From Gemmatimonadota bacterium (GTDB taxonomy: Bacteria > Gemmatimonadota > Gemmatimonadetes > Gemmatimonadales > GWC2-71-9), in NCBI GenBank assembly GCA_003220975.1, contig QHTX01000183.1:642-16091 (forward strand): 15,450 nt of DNA, given 5' to 3'. Positions 1 to 7,606 of this stretch are shown here, one piece after another. The notes beneath the pieces are model-generated. The model searched no databases. It had not been told where the DNA came from and saw nothing but the letters and a program-made list of their open reading frames with translations. The translations under genes and the position numbers were made by a program. Each line of letters starts with the position of its first letter. Position 1 is the first letter of the stretch.

Positions 1-63
1 GTACCGGTCGCAGGTCAAATGCAAGTCACTGTGTCCGAGCAAGTTGTGCTCTCCCGGGGAGCT

Positions 64-79
64 CGGCCCTGTGGGGCCG
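64..79. other. GC-rich hairpin downstream of the Nudix gene
   Basis: CGGCCC-TGTG-GGGCCG is a perfect 6-bp stem with a 4-nt loop, 24 bp beyond the Nudix stop codon. No T-tract follows on either strand, so it is not a convincing intrinsic terminator. I see no gene in bases 1-103. Confidence 0.25.
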
Positions 80-103
80 TCCCCGGCGGGTGACACGGCC
101 GCG

Positions 104-643
104 CTACAGGCCCAGGATGAACCCTGCCATATAAAGGATAGCGACAATCGTCTTTGCGTCACGGATCTCCCCGTCCCGGATGCGAGTCAGCACCCGCGAC
201 AGGGGGTGCGGCTCGACTTCGATGAACTCGTCACGCTCGCGCGCGGGGGTCCCCGCCGTCAGCCCCGTCGCCAGGTAGAGGTGAATGACCTCATCGGTGA
301 AGCCGGGCGTTGTCCAGATGGAGGTCAGGCGCACGAGCTCGGTCGCGCTGACGCCGGCCTCTTCGCCGAGCTCCCGCCGGGCGCAGGTCTCCGGGTCCTC
401 GCCCGGGGCGAGGGTGCCGGCCGGCACTTCCCACAAGGGTCCCCCGGTGGCGTAGCGATACTGCTTGATCAGGAGGAGGATCGGGTCCTCTCCGCGCGGG
501 TCCGAGGCGCAGGGCACCACGGCGGCGGCGCCGGGGTGACGGATCAGCTCCAGTTCCCCGGTGGACCCGTCCGGGAATTGGACGGTGTCGATGTCGAGCC
601 GCACGACGCGGCCCGTGTAAATGCGACGGCTGGCGAGTTGCAT
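104..643 (-). CDS. Nudix hydrolase, ADP-ribose pyrophosphatase type
   Basis: This predicted 179-residue cytoplasmic enzyme should hydrolyse a nucleoside diphosphate linked to another group, most likely ADP-ribose to AMP and ribose 5-phosphate. A complete Nudix box (G-x5-E-x7-R-E-U-x-E-E-x-G-U) spans residues 76-98, with the metal-binding core RELGEEAG. It is preceded by WEVPAGTL, typical of the ADP-ribose pyrophosphatase branch. Length fits that family. I chose the ATG at 643 because GGGGAA lies about 6 nt before it; an in-frame start at 682 would overlap the end of the upstream gene and lacks this signal. The gene follows the YdcF gene by 20 bp, so the two are probably co-transcribed. The substrate is inferred from the family; other Nudix substrates are possible. 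Confidence 0.95.
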   Translation of the reverse strand: MQLASRRIYTGRVVRLDIDTVQFPDGSTGELELIRHPGAAAVVPCASDPRGEDPILLLIKQYRYATGGPLWEVPAGTLAPGEDPETCARRELGEEAGVSATELVRLTSIWTTPGFTDEVIHLYLATGLTAGTPARERDEFIEVEPHPLSRVLTRIRDGEIRDAKTIVAILYMAGFILGL

Positions 644-663
644 CGAGCGTTCCCCGTTGCGCC

Positions 664-1266
664 TCAGCGGTTGAAGGCCCACGTGAGCGGGACCTTGAAG
701 CCCTCGGCGAGGAAGTAGGCGGCGTTGCGTCGCGGGTTCGAACGGATGGGCGAGTTGGGCGCGGGCGACGTAAACGGCACGAGGCCGAGTCGCGTCGCGA
801 GGATCTGGAGGCGCAGCATGTGGAATCCATCCGAGACGAGCAGCACCCGGCGATTGTCTCTGCCGGCGAACCAGCGCGCCACGCCGGCGAGCGAGGCGAA
901 CGTGCTCGCGCCCGCCGGCAGCGCGACGACCGCGCCCTCCGGCAGTCCGGCCTTGACGAGGTAGCGGCGCCCGACCTCGGACTCGCTCACCGTGTCGCCC
1001 GAGCCGACGCCGCCCGTCACGAGCACCACCGGCGCGAGGCCGCGCTGGTATAGCGCCGCGGCATGGTCGAGCCGGGCCCGGAACACGGGTGACGGCCGGC
1101 CGTTGTACTGCGCCGCGCCAAGCACCGCGATCGCGTCGGCGGCCGTCGCCTGATCGCGCGCGGCCGCCAGCGCCACCGCGACCACCACCGCCGCCCAGCC
1201 CAACGCGAGCAGCAACACGACCGCGATCCCGGCCGTGAGTTTCCGCCGCCAGGTCCAGAAAGACAT
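664..1266 (-). CDS. YdcF/SanA-type membrane protein (DUF218)
   Basis: This 200-residue protein has a basic N-terminus (WRRK) and one hydrophobic segment at about residues 11-34, then a DUF218 domain that should face the periplasm. Family signatures are the opening strand with AIAVLGAA and an N-G-R-P-S-P-x-F-x-x-R loop (about residues 45-66), LVTGGVGSGD followed by S-E-S-E (about 82-97), and LLVSDGFHMLR (about 142-152). The E. coli relatives YdcF and SanA are linked to envelope integrity and the precise reaction is unknown; YdcF binds S-adenosylmethionine in published work. The ATG at 1266 follows TATATT by 6 nt and has no Shine-Dalgarno sequence, so the mRNA may be leaderless. The Nudix gene lies directly downstream. 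Confidence 0.9.
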   Translation of the reverse strand: MSFWTWRRKLTAGIAVVLLLALGWAAVVVAVALAAARDQATAADAIAVLGAAQYNGRPSPVFRARLDHAAALYQRGLAPVVLVTGGVGSGDTVSESEVGRRYLVKAGLPEGAVVALPAGASTFASLAGVARWFAGRDNRRVLLVSDGFHMLRLQILATRLGLVPFTSPAPNSPIRSNPRRNAAYFLAEGFKVPLTWAFNR

Positions 1267-1272
1267 GGGCGG

Positions 1273-1278
1273 AATATA
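1273..1278 (-). promoter_or_regulatory. -10-like hexamer of a possible leaderless ydcF promoter
   Basis: TATATT ends 6 nt before the ATG at 1266, the spacing expected when transcription starts at or next to the start codon. No clear -35 box is seen at 16-18 bp. A perfect 12-bp palindrome, GGCCGATCGGCC (1283-1294), sits just upstream and touches the stop codon of the DUF5916 gene. Confidence 0.4.
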
Positions 1279-1293
1279 CGACGGCCGATCGGC

Positions 1294-3953
1294 CTACAGG
1301 CTCAACCAGTAGTTCACCTTGATCAACAGGACATTGGTCGGTGGATCCCGGAGCAGCTCGCGGGCGAGATAGTGCCCTACGTCCAGCGTGGGATCGGAGA
1401 GGTCGGCGGAGCGCGACTGGGTCCAGACCAGGAAGAGCGTCGAGCCGGGCCGGTACTCCCAGCGCAGCACGGCGTTCGAGCGGAGCGAGCGGACCCGGAA
1501 GTCCGGGTTCGAGAACTGGAATGAGTTGCTCGGCTGCGAGCTATCGGGGTGGACGGTGTAGCGGGCGTTGCCGCCATCGTATGTGATGGTGGACCCGTTG
1601 TCCTGTCCATACACATTGAAGGCGAAGGTACGCGGCGCCCGGAGCTCCTTGAAGGTGCGGTAGCGTCCGGAGAAGGTGAACGGCTGCAGGTACAGCTGAA
1701 AGCTGAGGGTCGGCGTGAAGGTGACGTTGAGGCGCGTCGTCAGGTCGAGCTGGCGCTGGTCGAGCTCCCCGAACACGTAGCGCGCGCGGTACGTCGCCCC
1801 GGCGGAGGTATCGGCCTGTGAGGTGACGAACTGCGCGGCCGTCCAGCCCGTGGTGTAGCTCGGGCCGAGCTGCAGCGACACCGCGGTACCCTGATCACGG
1901 GGTTCACGTTGATGGTCCAGGTGCCGGCGGCGTCGCGGAAGTAGTTCGCGCTGGCGGTGCCGTTCACGGCCCGGCGCTGGTCGGAGGAGATGGTGCCGCC
2001 GAGGTTCCATTGCTGCGGCGCGAGAGCCGCGGGACCACCGCGGGTGAGCCGATCGTCCACGCCCTGTTGCTGCTCGTAGACGAAGAAGCTGGCACTCCAG
2101 TAGTTCAACAGCTGCCCGAAGACGCCCACGACGCGACCCAGCTGGATCCGATCGCCCCCGTAGTTCCAGGCCATGGCCAAGGGGTCCGAGGAGACGCTCG
2201 CCTGCCGGAACACACGTCCCGGTGTGGTCCAGCGGTAGGCCAAGAACACGTCGCCCGCGACGCGGTCGGTGCGGTGTTGGAAGCCCAAATCGTTCACTTC
2301 AAACCCTGGCGTGCTCGTGCTGAGCGCCGCCGCCCAGATGGTGTTCCCCCCTTCCTTGTTGATCGAAAAGTCCGCGCCCGCGCCGGCGAGCGAGGTCCGA
2401 AGCGAGTCGTAGTGTAAGTACGCCGCGTCGGGTCGCTGGTAGTAGCGCGCCGACTGCTGCTGGGTGACGCGCAGGGCGAGCGTGTCCCCGGTGACGTAGG
2501 AGGCACCGATCGAGCCGAAGACCGAGTACGTGTTGTTGTCCCAGCGGTGGTAGAAGTCCGCGGCCGCGACGTACGCACCGCTCCGGAGCGAGTCCACGGC
2601 GGGGCTGCGACTGTGGCGAGCGACGGCCGTCGCGAGCAAGCCGAATCCCGTGTGGCCTCCGATCTCCCGCCGTACCCGGCCGACCAGGTAGTTCGTGAGC
2701 GGCTCCACGTCGTCCCGCCACCGCACGCCGTTCGAATCGGCCAACGTGGCCTGCTCCCGCGCGGTCACGGCGTCGAGCACCCCGAGCGACCAGCCTCCCG
2801 GCGTCTTCCCCGAGAGCTTGGCGGACCCGAGGATCGTACTGTTCGTCGGCGCGTCGACGAAGCCCCCTGACGGCGCGGCTGCCTCGTGCTCGGGCGGTCG
2901 TCCGATGCGGCGCGAGTAGAAGTACTGGGGCGTGTTGCCGAACTGGATGTAGGGGCCCGTGCCGCCGAAGTCGAAGATGCTCGCCCCTTCCACGAAAAAC
3001 GGCCGCCGCTCCGGCAGGAATTGCTCGAATGCGGTGAGGTTCACGAACGAAGGATCCGACTCGACCTGACCGAAGTCGGGGTTGACGGCGGCATCGAGCG
3101 TAAGGTTCGAGGTGACGCCGTACTTCAGGTCGAGCCCCGCGCCGCCGAAGTAGCTGTGGCCGTCGTCAAAGGGATTCCCGGCAGCGGGGCTGTCGTACGT
3201 GCCGCGGCCGAGGCTGTACGGCAGCAGCTCCAGCCGTCGCGGGGAGGGGATGTCGCGCAGGCCGACCAGGTGACCGAAGCGCGACGCGTACCCCGTCTCG
3301 GTCTTCTTCTTGAATACCCACTGGGAGAGCTCGTTCTTGCGGAACACCCAGCGAAAAAAGTTGACGCCCCACACCTGCGCGCGCACTTGGGGGAACCGCA
3401 GCTGCGAGAACGGGATCCGCATCTCCACGACCCAGCCGAGCGAGTCGATCGCGGTCGCCACCTCCCACACGGGATCCCAGGAGCGGTCGCCGATGAAGAA
3501 GTCGTTGCTGCACAAGTCGTCCAGCTTCACGCCCGCTGGATTCACGGCGAACTCGAACGCCGTGCGGTGATCATGGTAACTGTCGAAGTCGACGTAGAAG
3601 ACGTCGCTTTGGGTGTTGTCGTCGCGGCGGCCCAGGCGGCTCGAGATCTTCGCCGGCGCGTCGTCGTACAGCCGCGCGCCCACGTAAATCGCGTCGGCGT
3701 CGTACAGCAGCATCACGGTCGTCGATTCGGAGGCAGCCTTGCCTTCGTCCGGGTCGGTCTCGGTGAAGCCGCGGATCGGGACCGCCCCGGCCCACGCCGG
3801 ATCATCGAGCCGGCCGTCGAGCGTCGGTGGGCGGCTCACCCGCACCGCCGTCATCGTAGGCGGCACGCGCCCGTCGGCGTGGCGCAGCGCCGCGGCGCCG
3901 GTGTCGGGCGACTGTGGGGGGAGCAGCAGCAGCGCCGGGACGGCAAACAACAT
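1294..3953 (-). CDS. CBM9-like/DUF5916 outer-membrane protein, frame broken near 1900
   Basis: This is a large exported protein of about 886 residues if the frame is repaired. After a short hydrophobic N-terminus (residues 1-12) comes a CBM9-like beta-sandwich (about 38-200; PPTLDGRLDDPAW, YDADAIYVGARLYD, FSQLRFP). A DUF5916 region follows (about 205 to the end; NFFRWVFRKNE, LTLDAAVNPDFGQVESDPS, FLPERRPFFVEG), which in this family is thought to form a beta-barrel. The ATG at 3953 is well supported by GGAGG 8 nt upstream. The frame ends prematurely after WTINVNP (about residue 683); the rest of the domain continues in another frame from DQGTAVSLQLGPSY to KVNYWLSL. One extra base in the G4 run at 1899-1902 would join them. 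This is either a recent mutation or a sequencing error. The ligand is unknown. It lies 92 bp after the HEAT-repeat operon and could be its last gene. Confidence 0.88.
1899..1902 (-). other. Probable frameshift site in the DUF5916 gene
   Basis: The coding strand reads AAC-CCC-G here. A fifth C in this run gives N-P-R-D-Q-G-T-A-V-S-L and restores the family reading frame to the stop at 1294. The exact base is inferred; the shift could lie anywhere in about 1885-1905. Confidence 0.65.
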
Positions 3954-4045
3954 TCACGACCCTCCGGGGGGGCAGTGCGAGCAGGATTCCCCACTAACAT
4001 GCTGGAGTGACGAGCGACTCGCGCCCTGCGGGAGCGCGGGCCCTG

Positions 4046-4825
4046 TCAGGGTTTCGTCAACAACTCTTCAAACAAGGCGAGCGCCCGCGGGTCGTCGGAC
4101 TCCCCGAGCCAGAAGAGCGCCTTGCGGCGGACCTCGGGGTCGCGATGCGTGCGGGCGATGCGGATCAGGGCCGGGACGCCCTCGTCCGGCGGCCGCTGGG
4201 ACAACGCGAACACCGCCTGCTCCTTCACCTCCCGATCCACCCTGGAGTCGTCCACCAGATCGGTGAGGCCACGCGTCGCAGCGTCCCCCGCTGCCTGGCC
4301 CAGCCAGAAGACCGCCTGGCGCCGGGCACGGCGCGCGACGCGCTCGTCGCGGGCCAGCTTCAAGAGGGCGGGCCAGACCGTCACGGAATCCGCGATGGTG
4401 GCGGGGAAGATCGCTTCGTCGGCTGCGCGGCCGCCGTCCCGTCTCGCGAGGTCGAGCAGGAAGTCCGCCGCGTCGCGCGTGGCGACGGCGCCCAAGTCCG
4501 CGACCACCGTGCCGGCGGCCGGGGTCGCCCAGTGTCCGCCGACGTAGGCGCGGAGTGACTGCACGACGCCGCCACGCACCGTGAGCGCGACGCGGACCGG
4601 GCCGGGCTCGCAGTCGCAGTCGACGTCGTCGCGGTCGAACATCCCTCCGTGGGTGATCGTGCGGTTGCCGCACCTGCCGTCGCGGCACTCGAGGGAGATG
4701 ATGTTGACCCCGTTCCCGCACACCCCGGGGCGCGCCGCGAAGCTCAGGCGCACCGTGCCGTCGGGAGCGGCGGCGACGCGGCCCCCCAGGCTCTGCGCGA
4801 GCACGAGCACTAGGGGTGCGATCAC
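4046..4825 (-). CDS. Secreted HEAT-repeat protein with a Cys-rich N-terminal domain
   Basis: This 259-residue protein has a short hydrophobic leader (residues 2-13) and no other membrane segment, so it is probably exported. Residues 34-72 hold five cysteines (36, 47, 52, 70, 72) in a small domain I do not recognise. Residues 120-259 form HEAT-like helical repeats carrying the core FWLGQ / FALSQ / FWLGE (QAVFWLGQ, QAVFALSQ, KALFWLGE), a compact version of the repeats in the gene just upstream. Translation starts at GTG (4825), which overlaps the stop of the upstream gene as GTGA, implying translational coupling. HEAT repeats are protein-binding scaffolds; the partner is unknown. The gene is the last of the tightly packed sigma-factor operon. 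Confidence 0.85.
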   Translation of the reverse strand: MIAPLVLVLAQSLGGRVAAAPDGTVRLSFAARPGVCGNGVNIISLECRDGRCGNRTITHGGMFDRDDVDCDCEPGPVRVALTVRGGVVQSLRAYVGGHWATPAAGTVVADLGAVATRDAADFLLDLARRDGGRAADEAIFPATIADSVTVWPALLKLARDERVARRARRQAVFWLGQAAGDAATRGLTDLVDDSRVDREVKEQAVFALSQRPPDEGVPALIRIARTHRDPEVRRKALFWLGESDDPRALALFEELLTKP

Positions 4826-6336
4826 TGATTGATGATCTCCAGCAGGACCTGCGCCGCGCGCGGGTCGTGCGACTGGCCGAGCCAGAAGACGGCCTTCTTG
4901 CGCAGCTCCCGGTTCTGCTCTGTCTTCGCGATCGCGATCAGCTTGTCGAGCGCCCCGGGCTCGTGGCGCTGTGAGTAGACGAAGATCAGCTGCTCCTTCA
5001 TCTCCTCGTTCTGCATGCGGTCATACAGGGCTACCAGCTGGCCCAAGTCCGTGCCCGTCTGCCCCGCCCAGAACAGCGCCTTCTTGCGCATCTCGATGGT
5101 CTCGCGCTCGTTCAGCGCGATCTCCATCAGCCACCGGCCGTTCTCCGCGCCGCCCATCTGGGATAGCGAGAAGATCACCTTCTCCTTCAGGTCTTCCTCG
5201 GTGAGCTTGGCGTAGAGCGCCCGCAGGAAGGCGGCGTTTTCGGTCGAGTGCTGCTGTCCCAGCCAGAAGATCGCCTTCTCCCGGGCGTCGGCAGGGGCGC
5301 GTGGGTTGTCCGCGTAGGCGCGGATGATCTCGGCCGCGCGCGGGCTGTGCTGCTGCGACAGCGCAAAGATGGCCTTCTCCCGCAGCTCCTCGTCGTCCGT
5401 CGTCCGCAGGATCGAGTCGAGCATGTTCACCGAGCGGTCGGTGGGGACTTGCGACAGCCAGAAGACCCCTTGCTGCCGCACCTCGGCGTCGGGGTCGTGC
5501 TGCGCGACGTCGAGCAGGATGTTCTCCGTCTCCGTGTCCCGCTTCTGCGACACGATGAAGACGGCCTTGCGGCGCAGCCCCGCCGAGCACGGGTCGCGGC
5601 GGGCCAGCACCTTTTTCAGGATCGGAAGCGCGTTGGCGGCGTCCATCTGCAACAGGCCGTTGAGGGCCGCGACGCGCACGTCGTCCTCGTCGTCCTCGCT
5701 CGGGCAGCTCGCTTGACCTGCGCCGGGAGCGCCGGGGGCGCCCGTCGGCGACTCGCCCTTCGGCGGCTTGCCCGTCGGGCCACCCGCTTCCCGCGCGTGC
5801 TCGGCGAGCCACGCCGCCGCGCCCGAGTCGCCCCGCCTGGCGAGGGCGGTCTGGATGCGCGCCAGCAGCGCGTCTCCATCGTGCAGCGTCGCCGCCTTGG
5901 CGTAGCGGCGCTGTTGGGTGACCAGCAGGCTGCGGGCGTGGTCCAGGTCGTCGTTCTTGTACAGGGCGAAGGCCGACCAGTAGAGCGCATCCCCGGCGCG
6001 GGACGAGCTGGGGTAGGTGCGCGCGAGATCGCCGTACAGGTTCGCGGCGGTCGCGTAATCCCCGCGGTTCAGCGCGCGGCGCCCGGCGCGCCACAGCGAA
6101 TCGGTCGGATCCTGTCCGTCCTGGGCGAGCGCGACACCGAGCGCGGCGAGCTGTCCGTCCAGGTCGTCCAGCTGCGCCAGCCCGTCGCTGTTGAGCATCG
6201 TCCCGAGCCGCGCCATGGTCGGCTGAGCGGCGGCCAGGGCCGCCTGGGCTCGGGCGAGCGCCTGCGCGGCCTGGGGAGGCACGGCCGGCTGCTGCACTCC
6301 GACGACGGCCGCGCACACGAGATACATCGCCGGCAT
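4822..6336 (-). CDS. Secreted protein with TPR-like N-terminus and eight HEAT-like repeats
   Basis: This protein has about 504 residues. A hydrophobic leader (MPAMYLVCAAVVGVQQ) suggests export. A helical region and TPR-like segment follow (about 75-165; NRGDYATAANLYGDLARTYP, then A-L-Y-W-S-A-F-A-L-Y), then a Pro/Gly-rich linker ending in the acidic run EDDEDD (about 185-222). The rest is eight HEAT-like repeats, each with a phenylalanine core: KAVFIVSQ, QGVFWLSQ, KAIFALSQ, KAIFWLGQ, KVIFSLSQ, KALFWAGQ, QLIFVYSQ, KAVFWLGQ. I chose the ATG at 6336 because AAGGAG lies 7 nt before it; a GTG one codon earlier is also possible. The start overlaps the stop of the upstream membrane-protein gene by one base. 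Its role is probably as a protein-binding scaffold in the envelope response controlled by the sigma factor; this is inferred from the operon. Confidence 0.9.
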   Translation of the reverse strand: MPAMYLVCAAVVGVQQPAVPPQAAQALARAQAALAAAQPTMARLGTMLNSDGLAQLDDLDGQLAALGVALAQDGQDPTDSLWRAGRRALNRGDYATAANLYGDLARTYPSSSRAGDALYWSAFALYKNDDLDHARSLLVTQQRRYAKAATLHDGDALLARIQTALARRGDSGAAAWLAEHAREAGGPTGKPPKGESPTGAPGAPGAGQASCPSEDDEDDVRVAALNGLLQMDAANALPILKKVLARRDPCSAGLRRKAVFIVSQKRDTETENILLDVAQHDPDAEVRQQGVFWLSQVPTDRSVNMLDSILRTTDDEELREKAIFALSQQHSPRAAEIIRAYADNPRAPADAREKAIFWLGQQHSTENAAFLRALYAKLTEEDLKEKVIFSLSQMGGAENGRWLMEIALNERETIEMRKKALFWAGQTGTDLGQLVALYDRMQNEEMKEQLIFVYSQRHEPGALDKLIAIAKTEQNRELRKKAVFWLGQSHDPRAAQVLLEIINQ

Positions 6337-6974
6337 CACAGAGCTCCTTGCGTGCGCACGGGGCCGGGCCCGGCGGGAATCGCCGTCTGCAGCCGCAGCA
6401 ACACGCTCCGCTGGTCCAATCCCTGGTTGATCAGTTGCACATCTTCGCGCTCGCCTCTCGAGGAAAGCTGCGCGATCTGAGCCAGCACGAGCTCCAGGTC
6501 CTCGAGCAGGCTCTTGAGCCGGGGGTCACGCGCCGCCGGCGAGTCGAGCATGAGGCGCGTGGTGGTGAGGAGCTCGCGGGCCTGCGCGGTGAACTGCGCC
6601 GCCGGCTCGCCCGCGCGGGTCTCGGCGCGGAATCCGGTGAGCAGCGCCTCAGTGCGGGTGAGGTATTGCGCTGCGGCCACGCGGTAGGCCAGCGCGTTGA
6701 CCCGATCGGCCCCACGGGCCGCGTCGGCGGCCGCCGGTGCGCCGGCCGGCCCGGGACCGCCGGCCGTCCAGCGGCCGATCGCGAAACCGAGCACGAGCAC
6801 GGCCGCGATCCCGAGGCCCCAGCGCAGCCACGGGCGCAGCACGATGGCGCGCTGCCGCCGGGCCGCGCGCGCCGCCACGATCCGCTGCCACATCTCCTCG
6901 CGCGGCGTCGGGGGCGGGCGGTGATAGTCCTGCACCGCGTCCTGCAGCAAGCGATCGACCCGGTCTTCTGTCAT
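6336..6974 (-). CDS. Single-span membrane protein, probable anti-sigma factor
   Basis: This 212-residue protein has a charged cytoplasmic head (residues 1-49, including V-D-R-L-L-Q-D-A-V and E-E-M-W-Q-R-I), one membrane segment (about 51-70, LRWGLGIAAVLVLGFAIGRW), an Ala/Gly/Pro-rich stretch, and a mostly helical outer domain (about 85-200). Topology and position directly after an ECF sigma factor gene, with ATGA start/stop overlap, fit a membrane anti-sigma factor. The H-x3-C-x2-C zinc motif of many anti-sigma factors is absent, so the assignment rests on layout and neighbourhood. The start is ATG 6974 with GGGGAG 8 nt upstream; an in-frame GTG at 6983 has no room for a ribosome site. It could instead be a membrane protein merely co-regulated with the HEAT proteins. 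Confidence 0.7.
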   Translation of the reverse strand: MTEDRVDRLLQDAVQDYHRPPPTPREEMWQRIVAARAARRQRAIVLRPWLRWGLGIAAVLVLGFAIGRWTAGGPGPAGAPAAADAARGADRVNALAYRVAAAQYLTRTEALLTGFRAETRAGEPAAQFTAQARELLTTTRLMLDSPAARDPRLKSLLEDLELVLAQIAQLSSRGEREDVQLINQGLDQRSVLLRLQTAIPAGPGPVRTQGAL

Positions 6975-7510
6975 GACACCCACTCCCCCGCGAAATCCGC
7001 AAGCGCCTCTCGCAGTTTGGCGCGCGCCCGCGACAGTTGCGCCTTCGATGTCCCCGTCTCGATGTCGAGGGCGTTCCCGATCTCCTGGTGCGTATACCCC
7101 TCGACGTCGTGCATCACGAACACCGCGCGGTACCCCTCCGGCAGATTGTCGATGGCGCGCGCCAGCCGCTGTTTCAGATCCGGCTCCGCGTCGCGCCGGC
7201 CCGCCGCGACGCCGCCCGCGTCTTCCAGGTCGGTCTCACGCCGCAACCGCTTCACCTTGCGGAGCCCGTTCAGGACGACCGACGTCGCGATCGCGTGCAG
7301 CCACGTGGAGAGCTTCGCCTCCCCCCGAAACGAGCCGAGCCGCTCGAAGGCGCGCACGAAGGTGTCCTGCGTGAACTCCCGGGCCAGCTCGTCGTCGCCC
7401 GCCATGCGGTAGGCGAGGCGGTAGACGCGGTCCACGTGCGCGTCGTAGAGCAGGCGCTCCGCGGCGCCGTCCCCGGTACGGACTCGGGCTATCAGTTCGC
7501 GTTCGTCCAC
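6971..7510 (-). CDS. ECF-family RNA polymerase sigma factor
   Basis: This 179-residue protein has the two-domain layout of group 4 (ECF) sigma-70 factors and lacks regions 1 and 3. Region 2 spans about residues 20-88: the R-V-Y-R-L-A-Y-R-M core-binding helix, then T-Q-D-T-F-V-R-A-F, then F-R-G-E-A-K-L-S-T-W-L-H for -10 recognition. Region 4 spans about 113-170, with LPEGYRAVFVMHDVEGYTHQ and the recognition helix near GTSKAQLSRARAKLRE. The start is GTG at 7510, with GGAG close upstream. It heads an overlapping four-gene run with the membrane protein and two HEAT proteins, the usual arrangement for a sigma factor that controls its own operon. The inducing signal cannot be read from sequence. 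Confidence 0.95.
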   Translation of the reverse strand: MDERELIARVRTGDGAAERLLYDAHVDRVYRLAYRMAGDDELAREFTQDTFVRAFERLGSFRGEAKLSTWLHAIATSVVLNGLRKVKRLRRETDLEDAGGVAAGRRDAEPDLKQRLARAIDNLPEGYRAVFVMHDVEGYTHQEIGNALDIETGTSKAQLSRARAKLREALADFAGEWVS

Positions 7511-7548
7511 CGGGCTCCGGAGCGGGGGGCGGGGTCGGGGCGATGTCG

Positions 7549-7606
7549 GTTATCCCTGCGACACGCGGCGTGCGGGAAGGGTTGCGTGGAGCGGTGTTAT
7601 CCCTGC
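7549..7606. repeat. Two direct copies of GTTATCCCTGC flanking the sigma-gene leader
   Basis: The 11-bp word occurs at 7549-7559 and 7596-7606. The second copy includes the stop codon of the upstream membrane-protein gene. They bracket the 85-bp leader of the ECF sigma gene. This may be chance or a small local duplication. Confidence 0.3.
7559..7585 (-). promoter_or_regulatory. Candidate ECF-type promoter for the sigma operon
   Basis: On the minus strand GCAACCC (7585-7579) is followed, 18 nt after its AAC, by GTC (within TGTCG, 7563-7559). An AAC-containing -35 and a GTC-containing -10 at about this distance are common in ECF-dependent promoters and would fit autoregulation. It is a weak, short-motif call. 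Confidence 0.25.

Noticed and set aside
2886..4010. 374-codon open frame on the plus strand opposite the DUF5916 gene
   Set aside because: It is the antisense shadow of a gene with strong family matches; its composition is Arg/Ala/Val-rich and no motif is recognisable.
3954..4045. Terminator between the HEAT operon and the DUF5916 gene
   Set aside because: Only a weak GC-rich pairing (CGCGC/GCGCG) is visible, with no T-tract, so read-through into the DUF5916 gene cannot be excluded.
5248..6480. 410-codon open frame on the plus strand opposite the HEAT-repeat gene
   Set aside because: Its repetitiveness only mirrors the HEAT repeats on the other strand; there is no independent ribosome site or family match.
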